Shown: in pieces, positions 35,341 to 44,050 of the stretch
Layout: every line of letters begins with the position of its first letter
How positions within the stretch are numbered: the stretch's first letter is position 1
Source: Stygiolobus sp037389425
GTDB lineage: Archaea; Thermoproteota; Thermoprotei_A; Sulfolobales; Sulfolobaceae
Direction of reading: 5' to 3'
Assembly: GCF_037389425.1 (NCBI RefSeq)
Contig: NZ_JBBHKR010000064.1
Location: 124,001 to 188,000, forward strand
DNA: 64,000 nucleotides
The notes under the pieces: generated by a model
The model's input: only the letters and a program-made list of their open reading frames with translations
Database searches by the model: none
What the model was told of the DNA's origin: nothing
Translations under genes and position numbers: made by a program

Positions 35341-36792
35341 ATGAAAATAACAAGAGAAAAGTGGCAGACGAACTTTTCTGAATGGTTCGAGTGGGTACTA
35401 AAAGAAGGCGAATTCTACGATTATGGGAGATATCCAGTCAAAGGAGTAGGAGTCTGGTTACCCTACGGTTTCAAAATAAGAAGGGCTGTAACTGACTTAA
35501 TTAGGAACTTACTTGATTCCACGGGACATGAGGAAGTACTATTCCCAATGCTTATCCCCGAAGATTTGTTGCGTAGGGAGTCGGAGCACATAAGGGGTTT
35601 TGAGGGTGAGGTATACTGGGTAACAAAGGGAGGTAAGGATGACCTAGACGTTAAATTAGCGTTGAGACCTACTAGTGAGACTTCAATTACCTTCATGGAG
35701 TCTTTGTGGATAAGTAGTTACAAGCAACTACCTAAGAAATATTACCAAATAGTGAGTGTTTTCCGATACGAGACCAAAGCTACGAGACCCATGATAAGGC
35801 TCAGGGAACTAACTACTTTCAAAGAAGCGCATACTCTTCACGAGACTTATGAAGACGCCGAAAGACAAGTCAAAGAGGCAGTGGAAATCTACAAAAAGTT
35901 TTTCGACGAACTAGGAATTCCTTATGTTATATCGAAGAGGCCAGATTGGGATAAGTTTGCAGGTGCTGTCTACACTATTGCGTTCGATACGATAATGCCA
36001 GACTCAAGGGTTATGCAAATAGGTACGGTACATCATCTAGGACAACACTTTACAAAAGTGTTCGACTTCAAGATACAAAAGAAAGACGGTTCATTAGAAT
36101 ATCCTCATCAAACAAGTTATGGGATTTCAGACAGAGTGGTCGCTGCGTTAATCGCCATTAACGGAGACGATCACGGCCCGGTCTTGAATCCTAAAATAGC
36201 ACCTATAAAAGTAGTAATAATTCCTATACCCGCTAAAGATGATGAAACTAATAAGAAAATCACAGATTATTGCGACGGTATTGCGGAGGAATTAAATAAG
36301 AACTCAATAAACGCAGTTATTGATAAAAACCCTGAGAAGACACCTGGCGAGAAGTTTTATATCTGGGAATTAAAGGGTGTCCCCTTAAGGATAGAGATAG
36401 GGCAAAGAGAGGTAAACAATAACACGGTATATATTAAAAGGAGAGATACATTACAAGGCATTTCGATACAGAGAAGTGAATTAGTGAAAAAAGTTTCCGA
36501 GCTCCTAATGAATATCTCGGAAGATTTGAAGAAAAATGCTTGGGAAATGATGAAGAGTAAAATAATATATACAGACGATCTAGATGAAGCTAAAAAGACG
36601 TTAGAAAATAGGTCCGGTATAGTAGAAGTACCATGGTGCGGGGAGAACGACTGTGGTTTGAAACTTGAAGAGCTTACTAACAGTAGGGTGTTAGGTTCTC
36701 CATACGACTCATCAAGAGATGTTTCAAATAAGTCGTGTGTGGTTTGTAAAAAACCAGCTAAGGATACCCTTAGGCTAGCAAAAACTTATTAA
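35341..36792 (+). CDS. proS: Prolyl-tRNA synthetase (archaeal/eukaryotic type)
   Basis: Class II synthetase charging tRNA-Pro, 483 residues, without the bacterial INS editing domain. Motif 1 region: HEEVLFPMLIPEDLL; motif 2: FRYETKATRPMIRLREL; motif 3 region: YGISDRVVAALI. The C-terminal zinc module (VPWCGENDC ... SCVVCKKPA) and the terminal Tyr are typical. The TATA-like gcttttttag at about 35307-35316 probably drives it separately from the ATPase operon. Confidence 0.96.
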   Translation: MKITREKWQTNFSEWFEWVLKEGEFYDYGRYPVKGVGVWLPYGFKIRRAVTDLIRNLLDSTGHEEVLFPMLIPEDLLRRESEHIRGFEGEVYWVTKGGKDDLDVKLALRPTSETSITFMESLWISSYKQLPKKYYQIVSVFRYETKATRPMIRLRELTTFKEAHTLHETYEDAERQVKEAVEIYKKFFDELGIPYVISKRPDWDKFAGAVYTIAFDTIMPDSRVMQIGTVHHLGQHFTKVFDFKIQKKDGSLEYPHQTSYGISDRVVAALIAINGDDHGPVLNPKIAPIKVVIIPIPAKDDETNKKITDYCDGIAEELNKNSINAVIDKNPEKTPGEKFYIWELKGVPLRIEIGQREVNNNTVYIKRRDTLQGISIQRSELVKKVSELLMNISEDLKKNAWEMMKSKIIYTDDLDEAKKTLENRSGIVEVPWCGENDCGLKLEELTNSRVLGSPYDSSRDVSNKSCVVCKKPAKDTLRLAKTY

Positions 36793-36802
36793 AAGGAGTG
36801 AT

Positions 36803-36835
36803 ATGGTTAAATTAAGGGTGTTAATTTTTGCCTAA
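36803..36835 (+). other. Possible 10-codon leader ORF before rps26e
   Basis: ATG at 36803 preceded by aaaggagtg (36792-36800) reads MVKLRVLIFA then TAA at 36833, overlapping the TTG start of rps26e in another frame. The ribosome-binding site is good in sequence but close to the ATG (about two bases). It could be a coupling peptide between proS and rps26e, or chance; evidence is thin. Confidence 0.25.
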
Positions 36836-37115
36836 GAAAAGAGAGAATAGAGGTAGAAGGAAAGGCGATAAGGGGCATGTAGGTTATATTTCTTGCGATC
36901 AATGTGGTGCTAGAGTACCAGAGGATAAAGCAATATGTGTAACTAGACCGTACAGTCCAGTAGACCCTGCTTTAGCAGCTGAACTAGAGAAGAAAGGAGC
37001 CATTATAATGAGATATCCAGTAACGAAGTGTTATTGTGTTAATTGTGCGGTTTACTTAGGTATTATAAAGATTAGAGCTGAAGAAGAAAGGAAACAAAAG
37101 GCAAAACTTTATTGA
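36828..37115 (+). CDS. rps26e: Ribosomal protein S26e
   Basis: A 95-residue small-subunit protein found in archaea and eukaryotes. It has a basic N terminus (KKRENRGRRKGDKGHVG) and a zinc ribbon with CDQCGA and CYCVNCA (CxxC twice). It starts at TTG; no ATG is available upstream in frame. It is encoded 35 bases after proS and is probably part of the same transcript. Confidence 0.9.
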   Translation: MPKKRENRGRRKGDKGHVGYISCDQCGARVPEDKAICVTRPYSPVDPALAAELEKKGAIIMRYPVTKCYCVNCAVYLGIIKIRAEEERKQKAKLY

Positions 37116-37171
37116 GCTCCCCAGTACTCTTTTGACAAAGTTTTTTAAATTTACTTTGCTCATCTCTTTTT

Positions 37172-38182
37172 ATGAGACTTTACGAGTTAAGTTTTTATGA
37201 GATTGAGAGTTTTTTCTATAAATTAGCTGAACTCAGGGATATCCTTAAAGATGAAAATCTATTGACAGTATCTCCAATCCTTGAGAAAGGTGATGTAGTT
37301 CAGGGTACATCAATGGTAAGGCACGCTTTTCCTATATTTCAGAAAGGTGGAGTAGTAATGGATGTAACTAACGTCACACAGGCTCAAATAGCTGAAGATG
37401 CTGGAGCTACTGCTGTGATGGTCTTAGACAAGCTACCTTACGACGTGAGGAAAAGTGGCGGTGTAGCAAGAATGGCTGATCCAAAAATTATTGAGGAAGT
37501 AATGAACTCTATTACGATACCCGTTATGGCGAAGGTAAGGATAGGACATTATTACGAAGCTAGGGTGCTAGAAGCACTAGGAGTAGATATGATAGACGAG
37601 AGCGAAGTCCTTACACCTGCTGACGAGGAACATCACATAAACAAATGGGAATTCAAAGTACCCTTCGTCAACGGTGCGAGAAGTTTAGGAGAAGCCTTGA
37701 GGAGAATTAATGAAGGAGCATCAATGATCAGAACTAAAGGTGAAGCTGGAACTGGAAACGTAAGCGAAGCTGTAAAGCACATGAAAATAATAAACAATGA
37801 GATAGCCCAATTGGTGTCAATGAATGAAGAGGACAGATTAAAGAAATCTAGGGAGTTACAAGTTCCTTATCAATTAGTAGAACTAACTGTTAAGCTCAAG
37901 AGGTTACCGGTTGTTAACTTTGCGGCTGGAGGAATAGCTACACCTGCTGATGCTGCCCTGATGATGTGGTTAGGTGCTGACGGTGTTTTCGTAGGCTCTG
38001 GAATATTTAAGAGTTCAGACCCAGATATGAGGGCTAAAGCAGTAGTTTTAGCCACTGCCAACTGGGAGGACCCTGAAATTGTGTTAGAGGCACAAAAAAT
38101 GATAAGCGAAAGCAAGAGTATGATGGGCATTGATATAAAGTCGCTTAAGCCAGAGGAGTTGCTGCAAGTAAGAGGGAGTTAA
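37172..38182 (+). CDS. pdxS: Pyridoxal 5'-phosphate synthase subunit PdxS
   Basis: Synthase subunit, 336 residues. It makes PLP from ribose 5-phosphate, glyceraldehyde 3-phosphate and ammonia in the ribose-dependent pathway. It is a TIM barrel with the catalytic lysine in PVMAKVRIGH and the second in MIRTKGEAGTG; the NFAAGGIATPADAA phosphate site is also present. It has a 40-residue N-terminal extension before the usual DxxxVxQGT-like region (GDVVQGTSMVRHAF). The TATA box gttttttaaattt (37139-37151) lies about 27 bases upstream. pdxT follows two bases after its stop. Confidence 0.96.
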   Translation: MRLYELSFYEIESFFYKLAELRDILKDENLLTVSPILEKGDVVQGTSMVRHAFPIFQKGGVVMDVTNVTQAQIAEDAGATAVMVLDKLPYDVRKSGGVARMADPKIIEEVMNSITIPVMAKVRIGHYYEARVLEALGVDMIDESEVLTPADEEHHINKWEFKVPFVNGARSLGEALRRINEGASMIRTKGEAGTGNVSEAVKHMKIINNEIAQLVSMNEEDRLKKSRELQVPYQLVELTVKLKRLPVVNFAAGGIATPADAALMMWLGADGVFVGSGIFKSSDPDMRAKAVVLATANWEDPEIVLEAQKMISESKSMMGIDIKSLKPEELLQVRGS

Positions 38183-38184
38183 AT

Positions 38185-38787
38185 ATGAAAATAGGAATTC
38201 TTGCTTATCAAGGTAGTTTCGAGGAGCATGCATTACAGTTAAAGAGAGCAATGACAAAACTGAACGTTAGCGGAGATATACTTCCAGTTAAAAAAGCAGG
38301 GGATCTGAAACAAGTTGACGGATTGATTATACCAGGTGGCGAGAGTACAACTATCGGAATTATAGCTCAGAAGCTTGGTGTCTTAGACGATTTAAAAAGT
38401 AAGATCACTGAAGGTACACCGGTGTTAGGGACTTGTGCCGGTGCTATAATATTAGCTAAGGACGTCACAGACGCAAAGGTCTCCAAAAAGTCACAGCCCC
38501 TGATAGGGGAAATGAATATTCAAGTTATAAGGAATTATTACGGAAGACAGAGGGAGAGCTTTGAGGCGACTTTAGATTTCTCAGTTATAGGTGGCGGAAA
38601 AGGTAGGGTAGTATTCATTAGGGCTCCAGCAATCGTGAAGACGTGGGGAGAGGCTAAGTCTTTAATAACACTACAAGGTGTTACGGTAATGGCTGAGGAG
38701 AGAAATATGATTGCTACTACTTTCCATCCTGAACTATCGAATACTACAATCGTTCATGAGTACTTTCTAAATCACGTCAAGAGATAA
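38185..38787 (+). CDS. pdxT: Pyridoxal 5'-phosphate synthase glutaminase subunit PdxT
   Basis: A 200-residue class I glutaminase that feeds ammonia to PdxS. The catalytic triad is complete: Cys in VLGTCAGAIILA (about residue 80), and His and Glu in TTFHPELS. The oxyanion loop is IPGGESTTIG. It forms a two-gene operon with pdxS. Confidence 0.96.
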   Translation: MKIGILAYQGSFEEHALQLKRAMTKLNVSGDILPVKKAGDLKQVDGLIIPGGESTTIGIIAQKLGVLDDLKSKITEGTPVLGTCAGAIILAKDVTDAKVSKKSQPLIGEMNIQVIRNYYGRQRESFEATLDFSVIGGGKGRVVFIRAPAIVKTWGEAKSLITLQGVTVMAEERNMIATTFHPELSNTTIVHEYFLNHVKR

Positions 38788-38831
38788 TTTATTATTTTTC
38801 CACTTACTAATTTGAAGTAGGGTATTATTAG

Positions 38832-40361
38832 TTGCCTCCGAAAGATCTATTACCTGATAAGTCCGCACTAATTCATGGTATATCAAAATACGTAGCGGAA
38901 CAGAGGCTTTATGGTAACATCCTAATTCACAAAATATTACTTAACGAGTTAGAAAGAGACGCAAGGGAAGGTTTAGTTACGGCTGAAATAGCCTTAGAAG
39001 AAGTTTCAAGGTTAAAAGAACTTAGTGAAGAGTTGTTAGTAAGTTTCGAGATAGTAGGTGATGAAGGAAGATACTCTTCTGTGAATGAAGGTTTACGTGA
39101 GTATTGCTTAAGAAGAGGTTGTACGATCGTTACGGCTGATGCGATACAACAGAGGTTGGCTGAAAGCCTAGGAATTGATGTAATCTTACTTACCCCAGAT
39201 GTTACTTCGCTTACAATCGATAAGTTATTTGACGAAAACACTATGAGCGTACATTTGAAAGAGGGGACAACCCCAAAAGCCAAAAAGGGTAAACCCGGCA
39301 ACTGGCAGTTCGTTGAACTGTCGCCTAATATTCTTACTGGTCACGAGATCAAAAAGATCGCCAATGAAATTCTTTCCGCTGTTGATTACGTTAAAGACTC
39401 TTTTATTGAAATTGAGAGAAAAGGTTCGACGATAATCCAGTTAGGTAATTATAGGATAGTGATAATCAGACCTCCTCTAAGCGATGGGTGGGAGGTTACA
39501 ATTACCAGACCTGTAGCTAGAAAGAGGTTAGAAGATTACAACCTTAATGAGAAGTTATTATTGAGGTTGAGAGATAGAGCTGAAGGGATACTTATAGCCG
39601 GCTCACCAGGTATGGGTAAGACTACTTTCGCCCAAGCACTTGCGGAATTTTACATGAGGATGAATAAAGTAGTTAAAACAATAGAATCTCCGCGTGATAT
39701 GCACTTACCTCCCGAGATAACACAGTATTCGAAGAACTACGCTGAAGTAGGTGAGTTACACGACATATTATTGCTTAGTAGACCCGATTATACTGTTTAT
39801 GACGAGATGAGAAATGATGAGGACTTTAAACTCTACATCGATTTAAGACTAGCAGGAATAGGGATGATAGGAGTTGTCCACGCCACTTCTCCGATCGACG
39901 CAATTCACAGGTTTATTAATAGAGTCGATATAGGTACAATTCCTAATATTCTGGATACGATAGTTTTCATCCACTCGGGGAATGTAGCCAAGGTATATAG
40001 TCTGGACATGACTGTGAAAGTCCCGACTGGATTAAAGGAGGCTGACCTAGCCAGACCCGTTGTAGAGGTCAAAGATTTACTTACGGATAGAGTTGAGTAC
40101 GAAATTTACGTGTTCGGTGAACAGACCATGATAGTACCCGTGGCTAATATAACAGCAAAAGCCGGAAATGCTATACAAAGAAGATTAGAGAACTTAATTA
40201 ACAACATAATTCCCTCTGCCTCGGTCACCTATGAGAATGGGGAGTACGTTATAACGATACCGAAGGAAGGAATAGGACTGTTTAATAAACGTGTAGTTAC
40301 TAAGTTAAAGAAATATGAAAAGAAATATGGTATAAAGACTAGGATTAGATTCCCAGAATGA
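38832..40361 (+). CDS. pina: PINA: PIN-domain/ secretion-type ATPase for Holliday junction migration
   Basis: A 509-residue protein with an N-terminal PIN domain (about 10-140), a VirB11/PilT-like hexameric ATPase (Walker A AGSPGMGKTTFAQ at about residues 256-268, the acidic TVYDEMRNDED region, then GMIGVVHATSPIDAIHR) and a KH-like C-terminal RNA/DNA-binding module (about 440-509). In Sulfolobales PINA drives Holliday junction branch migration and works with Hjc. It starts at TTG. Its stop codon directly abuts the stop of the convergent hjc gene, with no base between. Confidence 0.88.
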   Translation: MPPKDLLPDKSALIHGISKYVAEQRLYGNILIHKILLNELERDAREGLVTAEIALEEVSRLKELSEELLVSFEIVGDEGRYSSVNEGLREYCLRRGCTIVTADAIQQRLAESLGIDVILLTPDVTSLTIDKLFDENTMSVHLKEGTTPKAKKGKPGNWQFVELSPNILTGHEIKKIANEILSAVDYVKDSFIEIERKGSTIIQLGNYRIVIIRPPLSDGWEVTITRPVARKRLEDYNLNEKLLLRLRDRAEGILIAGSPGMGKTTFAQALAEFYMRMNKVVKTIESPRDMHLPPEITQYSKNYAEVGELHDILLLSRPDYTVYDEMRNDEDFKLYIDLRLAGIGMIGVVHATSPIDAIHRFINRVDIGTIPNILDTIVFIHSGNVAKVYSLDMTVKVPTGLKEADLARPVVEVKDLLTDRVEYEIYVFGEQTMIVPVANITAKAGNAIQRRLENLINNIIPSASVTYENGEYVITIPKEGIGLFNKRVVTKLKKYEKKYGIKTRIRFPE

Positions 40362-40796
40362 TCACATAAAGAAATCCAAGGTTTTGCTCAATTTGGCGTC
40401 TACATATCTCACTAAGTCGTCAAAAGTAAGACCTATGCTTAGTGTCTCTATATCAACAACGTAATTGCCAATCTCAGTCTTTCTAAGGCTGTCGAATTTA
40501 ACAAAGCGTAGTTCTTTATCGATTTTAGCTCCGATGAACAGTTCGCCTCCGCTCTTCCTTGCAAATTCCTTTATTCCTTCAGCTTGTTCCCGTTCAATGT
40601 AAATTCTACTCCCGTTTTTTCTACTCTTCATTTCAATGAGAATTATGACACCGGATTTCATGGCTATTATATCAGGTACGTGGTCTTTTCTCTTAGCTCC
40701 GCTTGCAGGTGCTCTAATAACTGCAAAGCCCCTATCCCTAAGTTTGGAAACAATATACCTCTCTAAAGAAGTGCCCCTACTTTTATTTGAAGCCAC
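40362..40796 (-). CDS. hjc: Holliday junction resolvase Hjc
   Basis: A 144-residue nuclease-fold resolvase that cuts four-way junctions. The nuclease core is complete: Glu in TSLERYIVSKLR (about residue 12), Asp in VPDIIAMK (about 42), and E-x-K in IEMKSRK (about 55-57). Basic patch RAPASGAKRKDH. Starts at GTG. Encoded 18 bases downstream of ilvC on the same strand, and stop-to-stop with PINA. Confidence 0.93.
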   Translation of the reverse strand: MASNKSRGTSLERYIVSKLRDRGFAVIRAPASGAKRKDHVPDIIAMKSGVIILIEMKSRKNGSRIYIEREQAEGIKEFARKSGGELFIGAKIDKELRFVKFDSLRKTEIGNYVVDIETLSIGLTFDDLVRYVDAKLSKTLDFFM

Positions 40797-40814
40797 AAAA
40801 GAATAATAAAAATT

Positions 40815-41813
40815 TTAGGATTTAGGTTTTCCTCTCAGAGATATTTCCCTTACTTCTCTTCCAACTTTCTCTTCTAAGCTGTTTTCCAGCTCTTGAATCC
40901 CTTTAACAAGGGTTGGGGCCCCCTTTCCGTATTCTTCTATCCACTGATTAGCAAACTCACCAGATCTTATCTTATCTAAAACCTCTTTCATCCTCTTCTT
41001 TACGCTTTCGTCTATGACATATTTACCAGCAGTTAGACCTCCGTATTTTGCTGTGTCAGACACTGCTTTGAACATCCCACTGAACCCTTTTTCATAGATT
41101 AAGTCAACAATCATCTTCATTTCGTTTATAGTCTCGTAATATGCAATTTCAGGCTGGTATCCCGCCTCTACTAGGACCTGAAAAGCTGACCTCATTAGTT
41201 GTGTTATTCCGCCCACTAAGTCTACTTGTTCACCGAAGAGGTCTGTTTCAGTCTCTTCTTTAAAGGTAGTCTCTATAACACCAGCTCTAGTAGCTCCTAA
41301 AGCTTTAGCTATAGCTAATGCTTTCTCTAACGCTTTACCAGAATAGTTCTGGTGAACTGCCACTAATGCAGGGACTCCTCCTCCTTTCACGAAGTATTCT
41401 CTTACTATTGGACCTGGTCCTTTAGGTGCTATCATATATACATCCACATCCTTAGGTGGTTCGATCAACCTATAGTGTATGTTAAATCCGTGAGCGAAAA
41501 CTAAGTCATTCCCGCTTCTTAGGTGTGGCTTTACTCTTTCAAGGTATACTGTCCTTTGAACCATATCTGGCAAGAGGAATATTATTATGTTAGCGTTCTT
41601 TACAGCATCTTCAGTATGCATTGGGTTAAATCCGTCTTTCTTAGCTTGTTCCCATGATTTTCCTTCTCTCTCTAGTCCTACTAAGACTTTTAGCCCAGAG
41701 TCTCTAAGGTTTAGTGCCCAAGCATGACCTTGGCTTCCGTAACCTAATACTGCTATTGTTTTGTCTTTTATAGGTTCTAAGCTTGCGTCTTTATCAGTAT
41801 ATATTTTTACCAC
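40815..41813 (-). CDS. ilvC: Ketol-acid reductoisomerase
   Basis: Class I (short) KARI, 332 residues, second step of valine and isoleucine biosynthesis. NAD(P)H site: AVLGYGSQGHAWALNLRDSG (about 20-39). Metal ligands lie in the C-terminal knot (DLFGEQVDLVGGITQL and the EIAYYETINEM region). It is the last gene of the ilvB-ilvN-ilvC operon; its start overlaps the end of ilvN by 20 bases. Confidence 0.96.
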   Translation of the reverse strand: MVKIYTDKDASLEPIKDKTIAVLGYGSQGHAWALNLRDSGLKVLVGLEREGKSWEQAKKDGFNPMHTEDAVKNANIIIFLLPDMVQRTVYLERVKPHLRSGNDLVFAHGFNIHYRLIEPPKDVDVYMIAPKGPGPIVREYFVKGGGVPALVAVHQNYSGKALEKALAIAKALGATRAGVIETTFKEETETDLFGEQVDLVGGITQLMRSAFQVLVEAGYQPEIAYYETINEMKMIVDLIYEKGFSGMFKAVSDTAKYGGLTAGKYVIDESVKKRMKEVLDKIRSGEFANQWIEEYGKGAPTLVKGIQELENSLEEKVGREVREISLRGKPKS

Positions 41814-42189
41814 TTACAATCCCCCAACTTAGTGTAGTTACTTTTGAGAATGAAGGTTTAAAAACTACTATGTCATATTCTTTCGCTTCAAAAGGTTCTC
41901 CTCTAACTACAGACCCATCTCGTTTTATGACATATGTCGTGACTACAGCATCTTCTAATACCTCTACTTTCTCTATGTCTACTGTTTTGCTTAAGTTTTG
42001 TATTGCTATATCAAAATTGTTAGTGTAGGGTACTCCTAGATAAATCTCGTATAGTCCGTCGTCTGAAACTTTCCTACCCTGGATCCAGTTAATATCCATT
42101 AGCAGTTTTCTGAATGCACCAGCTACTCTCTCTATATAACCTGGATCCCTATAGTAACCAATTACCCTAACTACCTTTTCTTGGGTCAC
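41794..42189 (-). CDS. ilvN: Acetolactate synthase small (regulatory) subunit
   Basis: A 131-residue ACT-domain-type protein. Position between ilvB and ilvC and the N terminus RVIGYYRDPGYIERVAGAFRK match archaeal IlvN, which confers feedback control by branched-chain amino acids on IlvB. It is somewhat shorter than bacterial IlvN, with one clear ACT domain plus a small C-terminal part. It overlaps ilvB by 23 bases and ilvC by 20. Confidence 0.8.
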   Translation of the reverse strand: MTQEKVVRVIGYYRDPGYIERVAGAFRKLLMDINWIQGRKVSDDGLYEIYLGVPYTNNFDIAIQNLSKTVDIEKVEVLEDAVVTTYVIKRDGSVVRGEPFEAKEYDIVVFKPSFSKVTTLSWGIVSGKNIY

Positions 42190-43885
42190 GTAGGATCACC
42201 TGCTTTAGTCTTCCGCCTGGAGGTAAAGTGGGTAAGGCTAATTCGTCTTTATCTATGGGCACTCTTATTACTGCTGGCATATCTTCCCTGATAGCAGCTT
42301 TTATCGATTTCTCTATTTCTTCATAACTTGTAGCATTATAACCCAGTGCTCCGAAAGCCTCTGCTAACTTGACGAAGTCTGGTGATGGTCCGTAGTCTAC
42401 TCCTACTACTCGGCGGTTAAAGAACAAGTCTTGTACTTGTCTCACCAGCCCTAATGTTCTGTTATCAAATACTACAGATATTACTGGGATATGCTCGTCA
42501 ACAGCCGTTGCTAAATTGTTTCCAGTCATTAGGAATGAGCCGTCTCCGTCAAGGTCTACTACTACTTTATCAGGTTTTGCTAGTTTTGCACCCATTGCAG
42601 CAGGTAGTCCAAATCCCATTGTTCCCATTCCTGTTGAAGACAAAAACGTCCTTGGCTCTAGTACTTCCCAAAATACTTCAGCCCACATTTGATGTTGTCC
42701 CACACCGGTCGTAACAATTGCATCCCTAGGTATTGCATTCCTTATGGTCTTTAGAACTTTCCAAGGTTTTAATTTATTCGGCTCATCGTGATAGTAGAAC
42801 TGGGCATAGTATTCTTTGTACTCTTTCAATCTCTTTAGCCACGCACTATTATCATTCTTCATTCCTAACTCAATTACAGCTTTTGCCAGTTCCTTCAGTA
42901 AGATCTTAGCATTCCCCACTAGGTTTACGTCTACCTTTATAGCCCTCTCTCCATCTGACGGGTCAATGTTTATCATAATGAACTTCTTTCTAGTTTCGAT
43001 CATTTCGTCGTATGACGTTATTGTCCTATCACTTAGTCTGGCTCCTACTACTAACATCGCATCTGACTCCAGTGCTGCCATTGACGCTTCAGCTCTTCCG
43101 TAGTACCCCATAGGCCCAAAGTATAATGGGTGATCGTGAGGTATCGCTGACTTACCGGGAAATGTTGAGATTATTGGTATATGAAGTAGCTCTGCGAGTT
43201 CCAAAACTTCTTGTGTGGCGTTAGACCAGACTACTCCAGTTCCAGCAAGTATTATGGGTCTTTCAGCGTTTATCAGGATCTCGGCAGCTTTCTTTAGCTT
43301 CTGTCTGTCTATTATTGTCGGGAACTCTTTGTAACCCCTTACAATAGGCTTCTCTGGCCACTTAACCTCGTCCATTTTCTCATAGAATATATCTCTTGGA
43401 ATATCCACTACAACAGGGCCAGGTCTTCCGGTCGTGGCTATATAAAACGCATTTTTAATCCATAACGGAATTTCTTCTATTTTCTTTACTTCCACCACGT
43501 ATTTTGTAATGTGTTCAAATACACCCATTGCATCAGCTTCTTGGAATGCCATTTTTCCAATTGAGGATCTGGGTACTTGTCCGGTTATCGCTATTACTGG
43601 TGATGAGTCCCAATAGGCAGTTATTAACCCAGTTACAAGGTTTGTAGCTCCGGGACCTGAAGTCGCTGTGCATACTCCGGGTACTCCGGAGGCTCTTGCG
43701 TAACCGTCGGCAGCATGAGCGGCAGCTTGTTCGTGTCTCATTAGAACGTGTCTAAGTTCTCCATTTTGTATGTCTTCGACAAAGGCGTCATATATTTGCA
43801 TGTTTGATAACCCTGGTATACCGAAGATTACCTTTACACCTTCTCTTTTTAGAGAATCGACTAAAATTCTAGCACCACTTGGCAT
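42167..43885 (-). CDS. ilvB: Acetolactate synthase large subunit
   Basis: TPP-dependent enzyme condensing pyruvate units, first common step for Val, Leu and Ile; about 572 residues. The activating Glu is in MRHEQAAAHAADGYA (about residue 48), and the TPP/Mg motif is DLDGDGSFLMTGNNLATA (about 435-452). The frame opens at GTG 43891; the ATG at 43885 is well placed after a Shine-Dalgarno-like ggggtg (43893-43898), so I choose it. A ribosome-binding site implies a transcribed leader, described separately. Confidence 0.93.
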   Translation of the reverse strand: MPSGARILVDSLKREGVKVIFGIPGLSNMQIYDAFVEDIQNGELRHVLMRHEQAAAHAADGYARASGVPGVCTATSGPGATNLVTGLITAYWDSSPVIAITGQVPRSSIGKMAFQEADAMGVFEHITKYVVEVKKIEEIPLWIKNAFYIATTGRPGPVVVDIPRDIFYEKMDEVKWPEKPIVRGYKEFPTIIDRQKLKKAAEILINAERPIILAGTGVVWSNATQEVLELAELLHIPIISTFPGKSAIPHDHPLYFGPMGYYGRAEASMAALESDAMLVVGARLSDRTITSYDEMIETRKKFIMINIDPSDGERAIKVDVNLVGNAKILLKELAKAVIELGMKNDNSAWLKRLKEYKEYYAQFYYHDEPNKLKPWKVLKTIRNAIPRDAIVTTGVGQHQMWAEVFWEVLEPRTFLSSTGMGTMGFGLPAAMGAKLAKPDKVVVDLDGDGSFLMTGNNLATAVDEHIPVISVVFDNRTLGLVRQVQDLFFNRRVVGVDYGPSPDFVKLAEAFGALGYNATSYEEIEKSIKAAIREDMPAVIRVPIDKDELALPTLPPGGRLKQVILRDPRKGS

Positions 43886-43937
43886 AATCACACACCCCTA
43901 ATAGAAGTAGGTTGTATGATAGAATATTCAAATACAT
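43869..43937 (-). CDS. Candidate 22-residue Leu/Ile/Val-rich leader peptide of ilvBNC
   Basis: ATG at 43937 with a strong ribosome-binding site AGGAGA (43942-43947) four bases upstream. The peptide reads MYLNILSYNLLLLGVCDYAK then Trp-Cys and TAG. Eight of 22 residues are Leu, Ile or Val, with four consecutive Leu codons, the composition expected of a branched-chain attenuation sensor. It overlaps the ilvB start in another frame. No archaeal precedent is known to me; AT-rich DNA can yield Leu codons by chance, so this is a candidate. Confidence 0.4.
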   Translation of the reverse strand: MYLNILSYNLLLLGVCDYAKWC

Positions 43938-44050
43938 TCTCTCTCCTGTTTTCCCTCTTGATCGAGAATTTAGGAGAAAATTTAGTCGACTTGGAGGGTA
44001 CAGTCACCTATCATCTTTTTCACAGACAGAAGTGAATGAGTTTTAAATTT
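43886..44050 (-). promoter_or_regulatory. ilvBNC promoter and structured leader (165-base gap)
   Basis: TATA-like tttaaaa on the minus strand (44041-44047, within a longer AT tract to 44058) predicts transcription from about 44018, giving a leader of roughly 130 nt. Within it are nested inverted repeats: ATGATAG (44008-44014) can pair with CTATCAT (43916-43922), and TCTCCT (43972-43977) with AGGAGA (43942-43947), which is the leader-ORF ribosome-binding site. A second tiny ORF (ATG at 44014, 10 codons) begins near the predicted 5' end. The structure could switch ribosome access. Confidence 0.45.

Noticed and set aside
42816..43103. 95-codon plus-strand frame inside ilvB
   Set aside because: Antisense shadow of ilvB; no promoter or ribosome-binding site.
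43982..44018. Box C-like GATGATA at the ilvB leader end as a C/D sRNA
   Set aside because: Box C deviates from RUGAUGA and no box D or D' (CUGA) is placed properly; the nested repeats and leader ORF explain the region better.
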